Source of the DNA: Lagopus muta
Lineage: Eukaryota; Chordata; Aves; Galliformes; Phasianidae
Reading direction: 5' to 3'
Assembly (NCBI RefSeq): GCF_023343835.1
Contig: NC_064467.1
Location: 124,001 to 188,000 of the forward strand
DNA: 64,000 bases
Both the position numbers and the translations under genes were made by a program. Position 1 is the first letter of the stretch, and the number at the start of each line of letters is the position of its first letter. Shown here one piece after another: positions 1 through 13,470 of the stretch. Below the pieces are notes generated by a model. The model worked only from the letters and a program-made list of their open reading frames with translations. It did no database searches and was not told the origin of the DNA.

Positions 1-3000
1 TTATTTTCACAGAAATCCCTGTTTTTCACCTTAAATATCCCTTATTTTCATAGAAATCCCTGTTTTTCCCCTAAAATATCCCTTATTTTCATCGAAATCC
101 CTGTTTTTAACCTTAAATATCCCTTATTTTCATAGAAATCCCTGTTTTTCCCCTTAAATATCCCTTATTTTCATAGAAATCCCTGTTTTTCACCTTAAAT
201 ATCCCTTATTTTCATAGAAATCCCTGTTTTTCACCTTAAATATCCCTTATTTTCATAGAAATCCCTGTTTTTCACCTTAAATATCACTTATTTTCATAGA
301 AATCCCTGTTTTTAACCTTAAATATCCCTTATTTTCCCAGAAATCCCTGTTTTTAACCTTAAATATCCCTTATTTTCATAGAAATCCCTGTTTTTAACCT
401 TAAATATCCCTTATTTTCCCAGAAATCCCTGTTTTTCACCTTAAATATCCCTTATTTTCCCAGAATTCCCTGTTTTTCCCCTTAAATATCCCTTATTTTC
501 CCAGAAATCCCTGTTTTTAACCTTAAATATCCCTTATTTTCAAAGAAATCCCTGTTTTTCCCTTAAATATCCCTTATTTTCATAGAAATCCCTGTTTTTC
601 ACCTTAAATATCCCTTATTTTCCCAGAAATCCCTGTTTTTCACCTTAAATATCCCTTATTTTCCCAGAAATCCCTGTTTTTCCCCTTAAATATCCCTTAT
701 TTTCATAGAAATCCCTGTTTTTCCCCTTAAATATCCCTTATTTTCATAGAAATCCCTGTTTTTCACCTTAAATATCCCTTATTTTCCCAGAAATCCCTGT
801 TTTTCCCCTTAAATATCCCTTATTTTCCCAGAAATCCCTGTTTTTCCCCTTAAATATCCCTTATTTTCCCAGAAATCCCTGTTTTTATCCTTAAATATCC
901 CTTATTTTCCCAGAATTCCCTGTTTTTCCCCTTAAATATCCCTTATTTTCATAGAAATCCCTGTTTTTCCCCTTAAATATCCCTTATTTTCATAGAAATC
1001 CCTGTTTTTCCCCTTAAATATCCCTTATTTTCATAGAAATCCCTGTTTTTAACCTTAAATATCCCTTATTTTCATAGAAATCCCTGTTTTTCACCTTAAA
1101 TATCCCTTATTTTCATAGAAATCCCTGTTTTTCATCTTAAATATCCCTTATTTTCATAGAAATCCCTGTTTTTCCCCTTAAATATCCCTTATTTTCCCAG
1201 AAATCCCTGTTTTTCCCCTTAAACATCCCTTATTTTCATAGAAATCCCTGTTTTTCCCCTTAAATATCCCTTATTTTCATAGAAATCCCTGTTTTTCCCC
1301 TTAAATATCCCTTATTTTCATAGAAATCCCTGTTTTTAACCTTAAATATCCCTTATTTTCATAGAAATCCCTGTTTTTCCCCTCAAATATCCCTTATTTT
1401 CCCAGAAATCCCTGTTTTTCACCTTAAATATCCCTTATTTTCCCAGAAATCCCTGTTTTTAACCTTAAATATCCCTTATTTTCATAGAAATCCCTGTTTT
1501 TCCCCTTAAATATCCCTTATTTTCATAGAAATCCCTGTTTTTCACCTTAAATATCCCTTATTTTCATAGAAATCCCTGTTTTTCCCCTTAAATATCCCTT
1601 ATTTTCATAGAAATCCCTGTTTTTCCCCTTAAATATCCCTTATTTTCATAGAAATCCCTGTTTTTAACCTTAAATATCCCTTATTTTCATAGAAATCCCT
1701 GTTTTCCACTTTAAATATCCCTTATTTTCACAGAAATCCCTGTTTTTCACCTAAAATATCGCTTATTTTCATAGAAATACCTGTTTTTAACCTTAAATAT
1801 CCCTTATTTTCCCAGAAATCCCTGTTTTTCCCCTAAAATATCCCTTATTTTCATAGAAATCCCTGTTTTTCCCCTTAAATATCCCTTATTTTCCCAGAAA
1901 TCCCTGTTTTTCACCTTAAATATCCCTTATTTTCCCAGAAATCCCTCTTTTTCCCCTTAAATATCCCTTATTTTCATAGAAATCCCTGTTTTTCCCCTTA
2001 AATATCCCTTATTTTCCCAGAAATCCCTGTTTTTCACCTTAAATATCCCTTATTTTCATAGAAATCCCTGTTTTTCCCCTTAAATATCCCTTATTTTCAC
2101 AGAAATCCCTGTTTTTAACCTTAAATATCCCTTATTTTCATAGAAATCCCTGTTTTTAACCTTAAATATCCCTTATTTTCCCAGAAATCCCTGTTTTTCC
2201 CCTTAAATATCCCTTATTTTCATAGAAATCCCTGTTTTTCACCTTAAATATCCCTTATTTTCATAGAAATCCCTGTTTTTCACCTTAAATATCCCTTATT
2301 TTCATAGAAATCCCTGTTTTTAACCTTAAATATCCCTTATTTTCATAGAAATCCCTGTTTTTCACCTTAAATATCCCTTATTTTCATAGAAATCCCTGTT
2401 TTTCACCTTAAATATCCCTTATTTTCCCAGAAATCCCTGTTTTTCCCCTTAAATATCCCTTATTTTCATAGAAATCCCTGTTTTTCACCTTAAATATCCC
2501 TTATTTTCATAGAAATTCCTGTTTTTCCCCTTAAATATCCCTTATTTTCATAGAAATCCCTGTTTTTCCCCTTAAATATCCCTTATTTTCCCAGAAATCC
2601 CTGTTTTTAACCTTAAATATCCCTTATTTTCATAGAAATCCCTGATTTTCACCTTAAATATCCCTTATTTTCATAGAAATCCCTGTTTTTCCCCTTAAAT
2701 ATCCCTTATTTGCATAGAAATCCCTGTTTTTCCCCTTAAATATCCCTTATTTTCATAGAAATCCCTGTTTTTAACCTTAAATATCCCTTATTTTCATAGA
2801 AATCCCTGTTTTTCCCCTTAAATATCCCTTATTTTCATAGAAATCCCTGTTTTTAACCTTAAATATCCCTTATTTTCATAGAAATCCCTGTTTTTCCCCT
2901 TAAATATCCCTTATTTTCATAGAAATCCCTGTTTTTCCCCTTAAATATCCCTTATTTTCATAGAAATCCCTGTTTTTCCCCTTAAATATCCCTTATTTTC

Positions 3001-6000
3001 CCAGAAATCCCTGTTTTTAACCTTAAATATCCCTTATTTTCCCAGAAATCCCTGTTTTTCCCCTTAAATATCCCTTATTTTCATAGAAATCCCTGTTTTT
3101 CCCCTTAAATATCCCTTATTTTCATAGAAATCCCTGTTTTTCCCCTTAAATATCCCTTATTTTCATAGAAATCCCTGTTTTTAACCTTAAATATCCCTTA
3201 TTTTCACAGAAATCCCTGTTTTTCACCTTAAATATCCCTTATTTTCACAGAAATCCCTGTTTTTCCCCTTAAATATCCCTTATTTTCATAGAAATCCCTG
3301 TTTTTCCCCTTAAATATCCCTTATTTTCATAGAAATCCCTGTTTTTCACCTTAAATATCCCTTATTTTCATAGAAATCCCTGTTTTTCCCCTTAAATATC
3401 CCTTATTTTCCCAGAAATCCCTGTTTTTAACCTTAAATATCCCTTATTTTCATAGAAATCCCTGATTTTCACCTTAAATATCCCTTATTTTCATAGAAAT
3501 CCCTGTTTTTCCCCTTAAATATCCCTTATTTGCATAGAAATCCCTGTTTTTCCCCTTAAATATCCCTTATTTTCACAGAAATCCCTGTTTTTCCCCTTAA
3601 ATATCCCTTATTTTCATAGAAATCCCCGTTTTTCCCCTTAAATATCCCTTATTTTCACAGAAATCCCTGTTTTTCCCCTTAAATATCCCTTATTTTCATA
3701 GAAATCCCTGTTTTTCACCTTAAATATCCCTTATTTTCATAGAAATCCCTGTTTTTTCCCCTTAAATATCCCTTATTTTCATAGAAATCCCTGTTTTTTC
3801 CCCTTAAATATCCCTTATTTTCATAGAAATCCCTGTTTTTCACCTTAAATATCCCTTATTTTCATAGAAATCCCTGTTTTTCCCCTTAAATTTCCCTTAT
3901 TTTCCCAGAAATCCCTGTTTTTCACCTTAAATATCCCTTATTTTCATAGAAATCCCTGTTTTTAACCTTAAATATCCCTTATTTTCATAGAAATCCCTGT
4001 TTTTCACCTTAAATATCCCTTATTTTCATAGAAATCCCTGTTTTTCCCCTTAAATATCCCTTATTTTCATAGAAATCCCTGTTTTTCCCCTTAAATATCC
4101 CTTATTTTCATAGAAATCCCTGTTTTTAACCTTAAATATCCCTTATTTTCATAGAAATCCCTGTTTTTCCCCTTAAATATCCCTTATTTTCATAGAAATC
4201 CCTGTTTTTCCCCTTAAATATCCCTTATTTTCATAGAAATCCCTGTTTTTAACCTTAAATATCCCTTATTTTCATAGAAATCCCTGTTTTTCCCCTTAAA
4301 TATCCCTTATTTTCCCAGAAATCCCTGTTTTTAACCTTAAATATCCCTTATTTTCATCGAAATCCCTCTTTTTCCCCTTAAATATCCCTTATTTTCATAG
4401 AAATCCCTGTTTTTCCCCTTAAATATCCCTTATTTTCCCAGAAATCCCTGTTTTTCACCTTAAATATCCCTTATTTTCATAGAAATCCCTGTTTTTCCCC
4501 TTAAATATCCCTTATTTTCACAGAAATCCCTGTTTTTAACCTTAAATATCCCTTATTTTCATAGAAATCCCTGTTTTTAACCTTAAATATCTCTTATTTT
4601 CCCAGAAATCCCTGTTTTTCCCCTTAAATATCCCTTATTTTCATAGAAATCCCTGTTTTTAACCTTAAATATCCCTTATTTTCATAGAAATCCCTGTTTT
4701 TCACCTTAAATATCCCTTATTTTCATAGAAATCCCTGTTTTTCACCTTAAATATCCCTTATTTTCATAGAAATCCCTGTTTTTAACCTTAAATATCCCTT
4801 ATTTTCCCAGAAATCCCTGTTTTTCCCCTTAAATATCCCTTATTTTCATAGAAATCCCTGTTTTTCACCTTAAATATCCCTTATTTTCCCAGAAATCCCT
4901 GTTTTTCCCCTTAAACATCCCTTATTTTCATAGAAATCCCTGTTTTTCACCTTAAATATCCCTTATTTTCATAGAAATCCCTGTTTTTCACCTTAAATAT
5001 CCCTTATTTTCATAGAAATCCCTGTTTTTCACCTTAAATATCCCTTATTTTCCCAGAAATCCCTGTTTTTCCCCTTAAATATCCCTTATTTTCATAGAAA
5101 TCCCTGTTTTTCCCCTTAAATATCCCTTATTTTCATAGAAATCCCTGTTTTTCCCCTTAAATATCCCTTATTTTCATAGAAATCCCTGTTTTTAACCTTA
5201 AATATCCCTTATTTTCCCAGAAATCCCTGTTTTTCACCTTAAATATCCCTTATTTTCATAGAAATCCCTGTTTTTCCCCTTAAATATCCCTTATTTTCAT
5301 AGAAATCCCTGTTTTTCACCTTAAATATCCCTTATTTTCCCAGAAATCCCTGTTTTTAACCTTAAATATCCCTTATTTTCATAGAAATCCCTGTTTTTCC
5401 CCTTAAATATCCCTTATTTTCATAGAAATCCCTGTTTTTCCCCTTAAATATCCCTTATTTTCATAGAAATCCCTGTTTTTCCCCCTAAATATCGCTTATT
5501 TTCATAGAAATCCCTGTTTTTCCCCTTAAATATCCCTTATTTTCATAGAAATCCCTGTTTTTCACCTTAAATATCCCTTATTCTCATAGAAATCCCTGTT
5601 TTTAACCTTAAATATCCCTTATTTTCATAGAAATCCCTGTTTTTCACCTTAAATATCCCTTATTTTCATAGAAATTCCTGTTTTTCCCCTTAAATATCCC
5701 TTATTTTCATAGAAATCCCTGTTTTTAACCTTAAATATCCCTTATTTTCATAGAAATCCCTGTTTTTCACCTTAAATATCCCTTATTTTCATAGAAATCC
5801 CTGTTTTTCACCTTAAATATCCCTTATTTTCATAGAAATCCCTGTTTTTCCCCTTAAATATCCCTTATTTTCATAGAAATCCCTGTTTTTCACCTTAAAT
5901 ATCCCTTATTTTCATAGAAATCCCTGTTTTTCACCTTAAATATCCCTTATTTTCATAGAAATCCCTGTTTTTCCCCTTAAATATCCCTTATTTTCATAGA

Positions 6001-9000
6001 AATCCCTGTTTTTCCCCTTAAATATCCCTTATTTTCCCAGAAATCCCTGTTTTTAACCTTAAATATCCCTTATTTTCATAGAAATCCCTGTTTTTAACCT
6101 TAAATATCCCTTATTTTCATAGAAATCCCTGTTTTTAACCTTAAATATCCCTTATTTTCCCAGAAATCCCTGTTTTTCACCTTAAATATCCCTTATTTTC
6201 ATAGAAATCCCTGTTTTTCCCCTTAAATATCCCTTATTTTCCCAGAAATCCCTGTTTTTCACCTTAAATATCCCTTATTTTCCCAGAAATCCCTGTTTTT
6301 CCCCTTAAATATCCCTTATTTTCACAGAAATCCCTGTTTTTCACCTTAAATATCCCTTATTTTCCCAGAAATCCCTGTTTTTCACCTTAAATATCCCTTA
6401 TTTTCCCAGAAATCCCTGTTTTTCCCCTTAAATATCCCTTATTTTCATAGAAATCCCTGTTTTTCCCCTTAAATATCCCTTATTTTCCCAGAAATCCCTG
6501 TTTTTAACCTTAAATATCCCTTATTTTCATAGAAATCCCTGTTTTCAACCTTAAATATCCCTTATTTTCATAGAAATCCCTGTTTTTCACCTTAAATATC
6601 CCTTATTTTCATAGAAATCCCTGTTTTTAACCTTAAATATCCCTTATTTTCATAGAAATCCCTGTTTTTCCCCTTAAATATCCCTTATTTTCCCAGAAAT
6701 CCCTGTTTTTAACCTTAAATATCCCTTATTTTCCCAGAAATCCCTGTTTTTCACCTTAAATATCCCTTATTTTCATAGAAATCCCTGTTTTTCCCCTTAA
6801 ATATCCCTTATTTTCATAGAAATCCCTGTTTTTTCCCCTTAAATATCCCTTATTTTCATAGAAATCCCTGTTTTTAACCTTAAATATCCCTTATTTTCAT
6901 AGAAATCCCTGTTTTTCCCCTTAAATATCGCTTATTTTCCCAGAAATCCCTGTTTTTCCCCTTAAATATCCCTTATTTTCATAGAAATCCCTGTTTTTAA
7001 CCTTAAATATCCCTTATTTTCATAGAAATCCCTGTTTTCCACTTTAAATATCCCTTATTTTCACAGAAATCCCTGTTTTTCACCTAAAATATCGCTTATT
7101 TTCATAGAAATACCTGTTTTTAACCTTAAATATCCCTTATTTTCCCAGAAATCCCTGTTTTTCCCCTAAAATATCCCTTATTTTCATAGAAATCCCTGTT
7201 TTTCCCCTTAAATATCCCTTATTTTCCCAGAAATCCCTGTTTTTCACCTTAAATATCCCTTATTTTCATCGAAATCCCTCTTTTTCCCCTTAAATATCCC
7301 TTATTTTCATAGAAATCCCTGTTTTTCCCCTTAAATATCCCTTATTTTCCCAGAAATCCCTGTTTTTCACCTTAAATATCCCTTATTTTCATAGAAATCC
7401 CTGTTTTTCCCCTTAAATATCCCTTATTTTCACAGAAATCCCTGTTTTTAACCTTAAATATCCCTTATTTTCATAGAAATCCCTGTTTTTAACCTTAAAT
7501 ATCCCTTATTTTCCCAGAAATCCCTGTTTTTTCCCCTTAAATATCCCTTATTTTCATAGAAATCCCTGTTTTTAACCTTAAATATCCCTTATTTTCATAG
7601 AAATCCCTGTTTTTTCCCCTTAAATATCCCTTATTTTCATAGAAATCCCTGTTTTTCACCTTAAATATCCCTTATTTTCATAGAAATCCCTGTTTTTCCC
7701 CTTAAATATCCCTTATTTTCATAGAAATCCCTGTTTTTCACCTTAAATATCCCTTATTTTCATAGAAATCCCTGTTTTTCCCCTTAAATATCCCTTATTT
7801 TCATAGAAATCCCTGTTTTTAACCTTAAATATCCCTTATTTTCATAGAAATCCCTGTTTTTCACCTTAAATATCCCTTATTTTCCCAGAAATCCCTGTTT
7901 TTAACCTTAAATATCCCTTATTTTCATTGAAATCCCTGTTTTTCACCTTAAATATCCCTTATTTTCATAGAAATCCCTGTTTTTAACCTTAAATATCCCT
8001 TATTTTCATAGAAATCCCTGTTTTTAACCTTAAATATCCCTTATTTTCCCAGAAATCCCTGTTTTTCACCTTAAATATCCCTTATTTTCATAGAAATCCC
8101 TGTTTTTTCCCCTTAAATATCCCTTATTTTCATGGAAATCCCTGTTTTTCACCTGAAATATCCCTTATTTTCCCAGAAATCCCTGTTTTTAACCTTAAAT
8201 ATCCCTTATTTTCATAGAAATCCCTGTTTTTCCCCTTAAATATCCCTTATTTTCATAGAAATCCCTGTTTTTCCCCCTAAATATCGCTTATTTTCATAGA
8301 AATCCCTGTTTTTTCCCCTTAAATATCCCTTATTTTCATAGAAATCCCTGTTTTTCACCTTAAATATCCCTTATTTTCATAGAAATCCCTGTTTTTCACC
8401 TTAAATATCCCTTATTTTCATAGAAATCCCTGTTTTTCACCTTAAATATCCCTTATTTTCATAGAAATTCCTGTTTTTTCCCCTTAAATATCCCTTATTT
8501 TCATAGAAATCCCTGTTTTTAACCTTAAATATCCCTTATTTTCATAGAAATCCCTGTTTTTCACCTTAAATATCCCTTATTTTCATAGAAATCCCTGTTT
8601 TTCCCCTTAAATATCCCTTATTTTCATAGAAATCCCTGTTTTTCCCCTTAAATATCCCTTATTTTCATAGAAATCCCTGTTTTTCACCTTAAATATCCCT
8701 TATTTTCATAGAAATCCCTGTTTTTCACCTTAAATATCCCTTATTTTCATAGAAATCCCTGTTTTTCCCCTTAAATATCCCTTATTTTCATAGAAATCCC
8801 TGTTTTTCCCCTTAAATATCCCTTATTTTCCCAGAAATCCCTGTTTTTAACCTTAAATATCCCTTATTTTCATTGAAATCCCTGTTTTTCACCTTAAATA
8901 TCCCTTATTTTCATAGAAATCCCTGTTTTTAACCTTAAATATCCCTTATTTTCATAGAAATCCCTGTTTTTAACCTTAAATATCCCTTATTTTCCCAGAA

Positions 9001-9990
9001 ATCCCTGTTTTTCACCTTAAATATCCCTTATTTTCATAGAAATCCCTGTTTTTCCCCTTAAATATCCCTTATTTTCATAGAAATCCCTGTTTTTCACCTT
9101 AAATATCCCTTATTTTCCCAGAAATCCCTGTTTTTCACCTTAAATATCCCTTATTTTCCCAGAAATCCCTGTTTTTCCCCTTAAATATCCCTTATTTTCA
9201 CAGAAATCCCTGTTTTTCCCCTTAAATATCCCTTATTTTCCCAGAAATCCCTGTTTTTAACCTTAAATATCCCTTATTTTCATAGAAATCCCTGTTTTCA
9301 ACCTTAAATATCCCTTATTTTCATAGAAATCCCTGTTTTTCACCTTAAATATCCCTTATTTTCATAGAAATCCCTGTTTTTCACCTTAAATATCCCTTAT
9401 TTTCATAGAAATCCCTGTTTTTCCCCTTAAATATCCCTTATTTTCCCAGAAATCCCTGTTTTTAACCTTAAATATCCCTTATTTTCATAGAAATCCCTGT
9501 TTTCAACCTTAAATATCCCTTATTTTCATAGAAATCCCTGTTTTTAACCTTAAATATCCCTTATTTTCATAGAAATCCCTGTTTTTCACCTTAAATATCC
9601 CTTATTTTCATAGAAATCCCTGTTTTTAACCTTAAATATCCCTTATTTTCATGGAAATCCCTGTTTTTCACCTTAAATATCCCTTATTTTCATAGAAATC
9701 CCTGTTTTTCCCCTTAAATATCCCTTATTTTCCCAGAAATCCCTGTTTTTCCCCTTAAATATCCCTTATTTTCATAGAAATCCCTGTTTTTAACCTTAAA
9801 TATCCCTTATTTTCCCAGAAATCCCTGTTTTTAACATTAAATATCCCTTATTTTCATAGAAATCCCTGTTTTTCACCTTAAATATCCCTTATTTTCATAG
9901 AAATCCCTGTTTTTCCCCTTAAATATCCCTTATTTTCATAGAAATCCCTGTTTTTAACCTTAAATATCCCTTATTTTCATAGAAATCCCT

Positions 9991-12900
9991 GTTATTCACG
10001 TTAAATATCGCTTATTTTCCCAGAAATCCCTGTTTTTCCCCTTAAATATCCCTTATTTTCATAGAAATCCCTGTTTTTCCCCTTAAATATCCCTTATTTT
10101 CATAGAATTCCCTGTTTTTCACCTTAAATATCCCTTATTTTCCCAGAAATCCCTGTTTTTCCCCTTAAATATCCCTTATTTTCATAGAAATCCCTGTTTT
10201 TAACCTTAAATATCCCTTATTTTCCCAGAAATCCCTTTTTTTAACCTTAAATATCCCTTATTTTCATAGAAATCCCTGTTTTTAACCTTAAATATCCCTT
10301 ATTTTCATAGAAATCCCTGTTTTTAACCTTAAATATCCCTTATTTTCATAGAAATCCCTGTTTTTAACCTTAAATATCCCTTATTTTCATAGAAATCCCT
10401 GTTTTTAACCTTAAATATCCCTTATTTTCACAGAAATCCCTGTTTTTCCCCTTAAATATCCCTTATTTTCCCAGAAATCCCTGTTTTTAACCTTAAATAT
10501 CCCTTATTTTCATAGAAATCCCTGTTTTCCACCTTAAATATCCCTTATTTTCCCAGAAATCCCTGTTTTTCACCTTAAATATCCCTTATTTTCATAGAAA
10601 TCCCTGTTTTTCCACTTAAATATCCTTTATTTTCATAGAAATCCCTGTTTTTCCCCTTAAATATCCCTTATTTTCATAGAAATGCCTGTTTTTAACCTTA
10701 AATATCCCTTATTTTCATAGAAATGCCTGTTTATAACCTTAAATATCCCTTATTTTCATAGAAATCCCTGTTTTTAACCTTAAATATCCCTTATTTTCAT
10801 AGAAATCCCTGTTTTTTCCCCTTAAATATCCCTTATTTTCATAGAAATCCCTGTTTTTAACCTTAAATATCCCTTATTTTCATGGAAATCCCTGTTTTTA
10901 ACCTTAAATATCCCTTAATGTCACAGAAATCCCTGTTTTTAACCTTAAATATCCCTTATTTTCCCAGAAATCCCTGTTTTTAACCTTAAATATCCCTTAT
11001 TTTCATAGAAATCCCTGTTTTTCCCCTTAAACATCCCTTATTTTCATAGAAATCCCTGTTTTTCCCCTTAAATATCGCTTATTTTCATAGAAATCCCTGT
11101 TTTTCCCCTTAAATATCCCTTATTTTCCCAGAAATCCCTGTTTTTAACCTTAAATATCCCTTATTTTCCCAGAAATCCCTGTTTTTCACCTTAAATATCC
11201 CTTATTTTCATAGAAATCCCTGTTTTTCCCCTTAAATATCCCTTATTTTCATAGAAATCCCTGTTTTTAACCTTAAATATCCCTTATTTTCATAGAAATC
11301 CCTGTTATTCACGTTAAATATCGCTTATTTTCCCAGAAATCCCTGTTTTTCCCCTTAAATATCCCTTATTTTCATAGAAATCCCTGTTTTTCCCCTTAAA
11401 TATCCCTTATTTTCATAGAATTCCCTGTTTTTCACCTTAAATATCCCTTATTTTCCCAGAAATCCCTGTTTTTCCCCTTAAATATCCCTTATTTTCATAG
11501 AAATCCCTGTTTTTCCCCTTAAATATCCCTTATTTTCCCAGAAATCCCTTTTTTTAACCTTAAATATCCCTTATTTTCATAGAAATCCCTGTTTTTAACC
11601 TTAAATATCCCTTATTTTCATAGAAATCCCTGTTTTTAACCTTAAATATCCCTTATTTTCATAGAAATCCCTGTTTTTAACCTTAAATATCCCTTATTTT
11701 CATAGAAATCCCTGTTTTTAACCTTAAATATCCCTTATTTTCACAGAAATCCCTGTTTTTCCCCTTAAATATCCCTTATTTTCCCAGAAATCCCTGTTTT
11801 TAACCTTAAATATCCCTTATTTTCATAGAAATCCCTGTTTTTCACCTTAAATATCCCTTATTTTCCCAGAAATCCCTGTTTTTCACCTTAAATATCCCTT
11901 ATTTTCATAGAAATCCCTGTTTTTCCACTTAAATATCCTTTATTTTCATAGAAATCCCTGTTTTTCCCCTTAAATATCCCTTATTTTCATAGAAATGCCT
12001 GTTTTTAACCTTAAATATCCCTTATTTTCATAGAAATGCCTGTTTATAACCTTAAATATCCCTTATTTTCATAGAAATCCCTGTTTTTAACCTTAAATAT
12101 CCCTTATTTTCATAGAAATCCCTGTTTTTCCCCTTAAATATCCCTTATTTTCATAGAAATCCCTGTTTTTAACCTTAAATATCCCTTATTTTCCCAGAAA
12201 TCCCTGTTTTTAACCTTAAATATCCCTTAACGTCACAGAAATCCCTGTTTTTAACCTTAAATATCCCTTATTTTCCCAGAAATCCCTGTTTTTAACCTTA
12301 AATATCCCTTATTTTCATAGAAATCCCTGTTTTTCCCCTTAAACATCCCTTATTTTCATAGAAATCCCTGTTTTTCCCCTTAAATATCGCTTATTTTCAT
12401 AGAAATCCCTGTTTTTCCCCTTAAATATCCCTTATTTTCCCAGAAATCCCTGTTTTTAACCTTAAATATCCCTTATTTTCCCAGAAATCCCTGTTTTTCA
12501 CCTTAAATATCCCTTATTTTCATAGAAATCCCTGTTTTTCCCCTTAAATATCCCTTATTTTCATAGAAATCCCTGTTTTTAACCTTAAATATCCCTTATT
12601 TTCATAGAAATCCCTGTTATTCACGTTAAATATCGCTTATTTTCCCAGAAATCCCTGTTTTTCCCCTTAAATATCCCTTATTTTCATAGAAATCCCTGTT
12701 TTTCCCCTTAAATATCCCTTATTTTCATAGAATTCCCTGTTTTTCACCTTAAATATCCCTTATTTTCCCAGAAATCCCTGTTTTTCCCCTTAAATATCCC
12801 TTATTTTCATAGAAATCCCTGTTTTTCACCTTAAATATCCCTTATTTTCATAGAAATCCCTGTTTTTAACCTTAAATATCCCTTATTTTCCCAGAAATCC

Positions 12901-13470
12901 CTTTTTTTAACCTTAAATATCCCTTATTTTCATAGAAATCCCTGTTTTTAACCTTAAATATCCCTTATTTTCATAGAAATCCCTGTTTTTAACCTTAAAT
13001 ATCCCTTATTTTCATAGAAATCCCTGTTTTTAACCTTAAATATCCCTTATTTTCATAGAAATCCCTGTTTTTAACCTTAAATATCCCTTATTTTCACAGA
13101 AATCCCTGTTTTTCCCCTTAAATATCCCTTATTTTCCCAGAAATCCCTGTTTTTAACCTTAAATATCCCTTATTTTCATAGAAATCCCTGTTTTTCACCT
13201 TAAATATCCCTTATTTTCCCAGAAATCCCTGTTTTTCACCTTAAATATCCCTTATTTTCATAGAAATCCCTGTTTTTCCACTTAAATATCCTTTATTTTC
13301 ATAGAAATCCCTGTTTTTCCCCTTAAATATCCCTTATTTTCATAGAAATGCCTGTTTTTAACCTTAAATATCCCTTATTTTCATAGAAATGCCTGTTTAT
13401 AACCTTAAATATCCCTTATTTTCATAGAAATCCCTGTTTTTAACCTTAAATATCCCTTATTTTCATAGAA
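9991..13470. repeat. 32-unit (1.31 kb) higher-order repeat, domain 1
   Basis: Rare variant units recur in the same order with a spacing of 32 monomers. The GTTATTCACG unit is at 9991, 11304 and 12616 (steps 1313 and 1312). The unit with TCCC followed by seven T is at 10231, 11544 and 12897 (the last step has one extra monomer). The unit with TGTCAC/CGTCAC in place of TTTTCAC is at 10919 and 12231. The third copy is truncated and gives way at 13471 to units led by an AAATACCTG variant. This shows local amplification of a 1.31 kb block inside the 41-bp array. Confidence 0.85.
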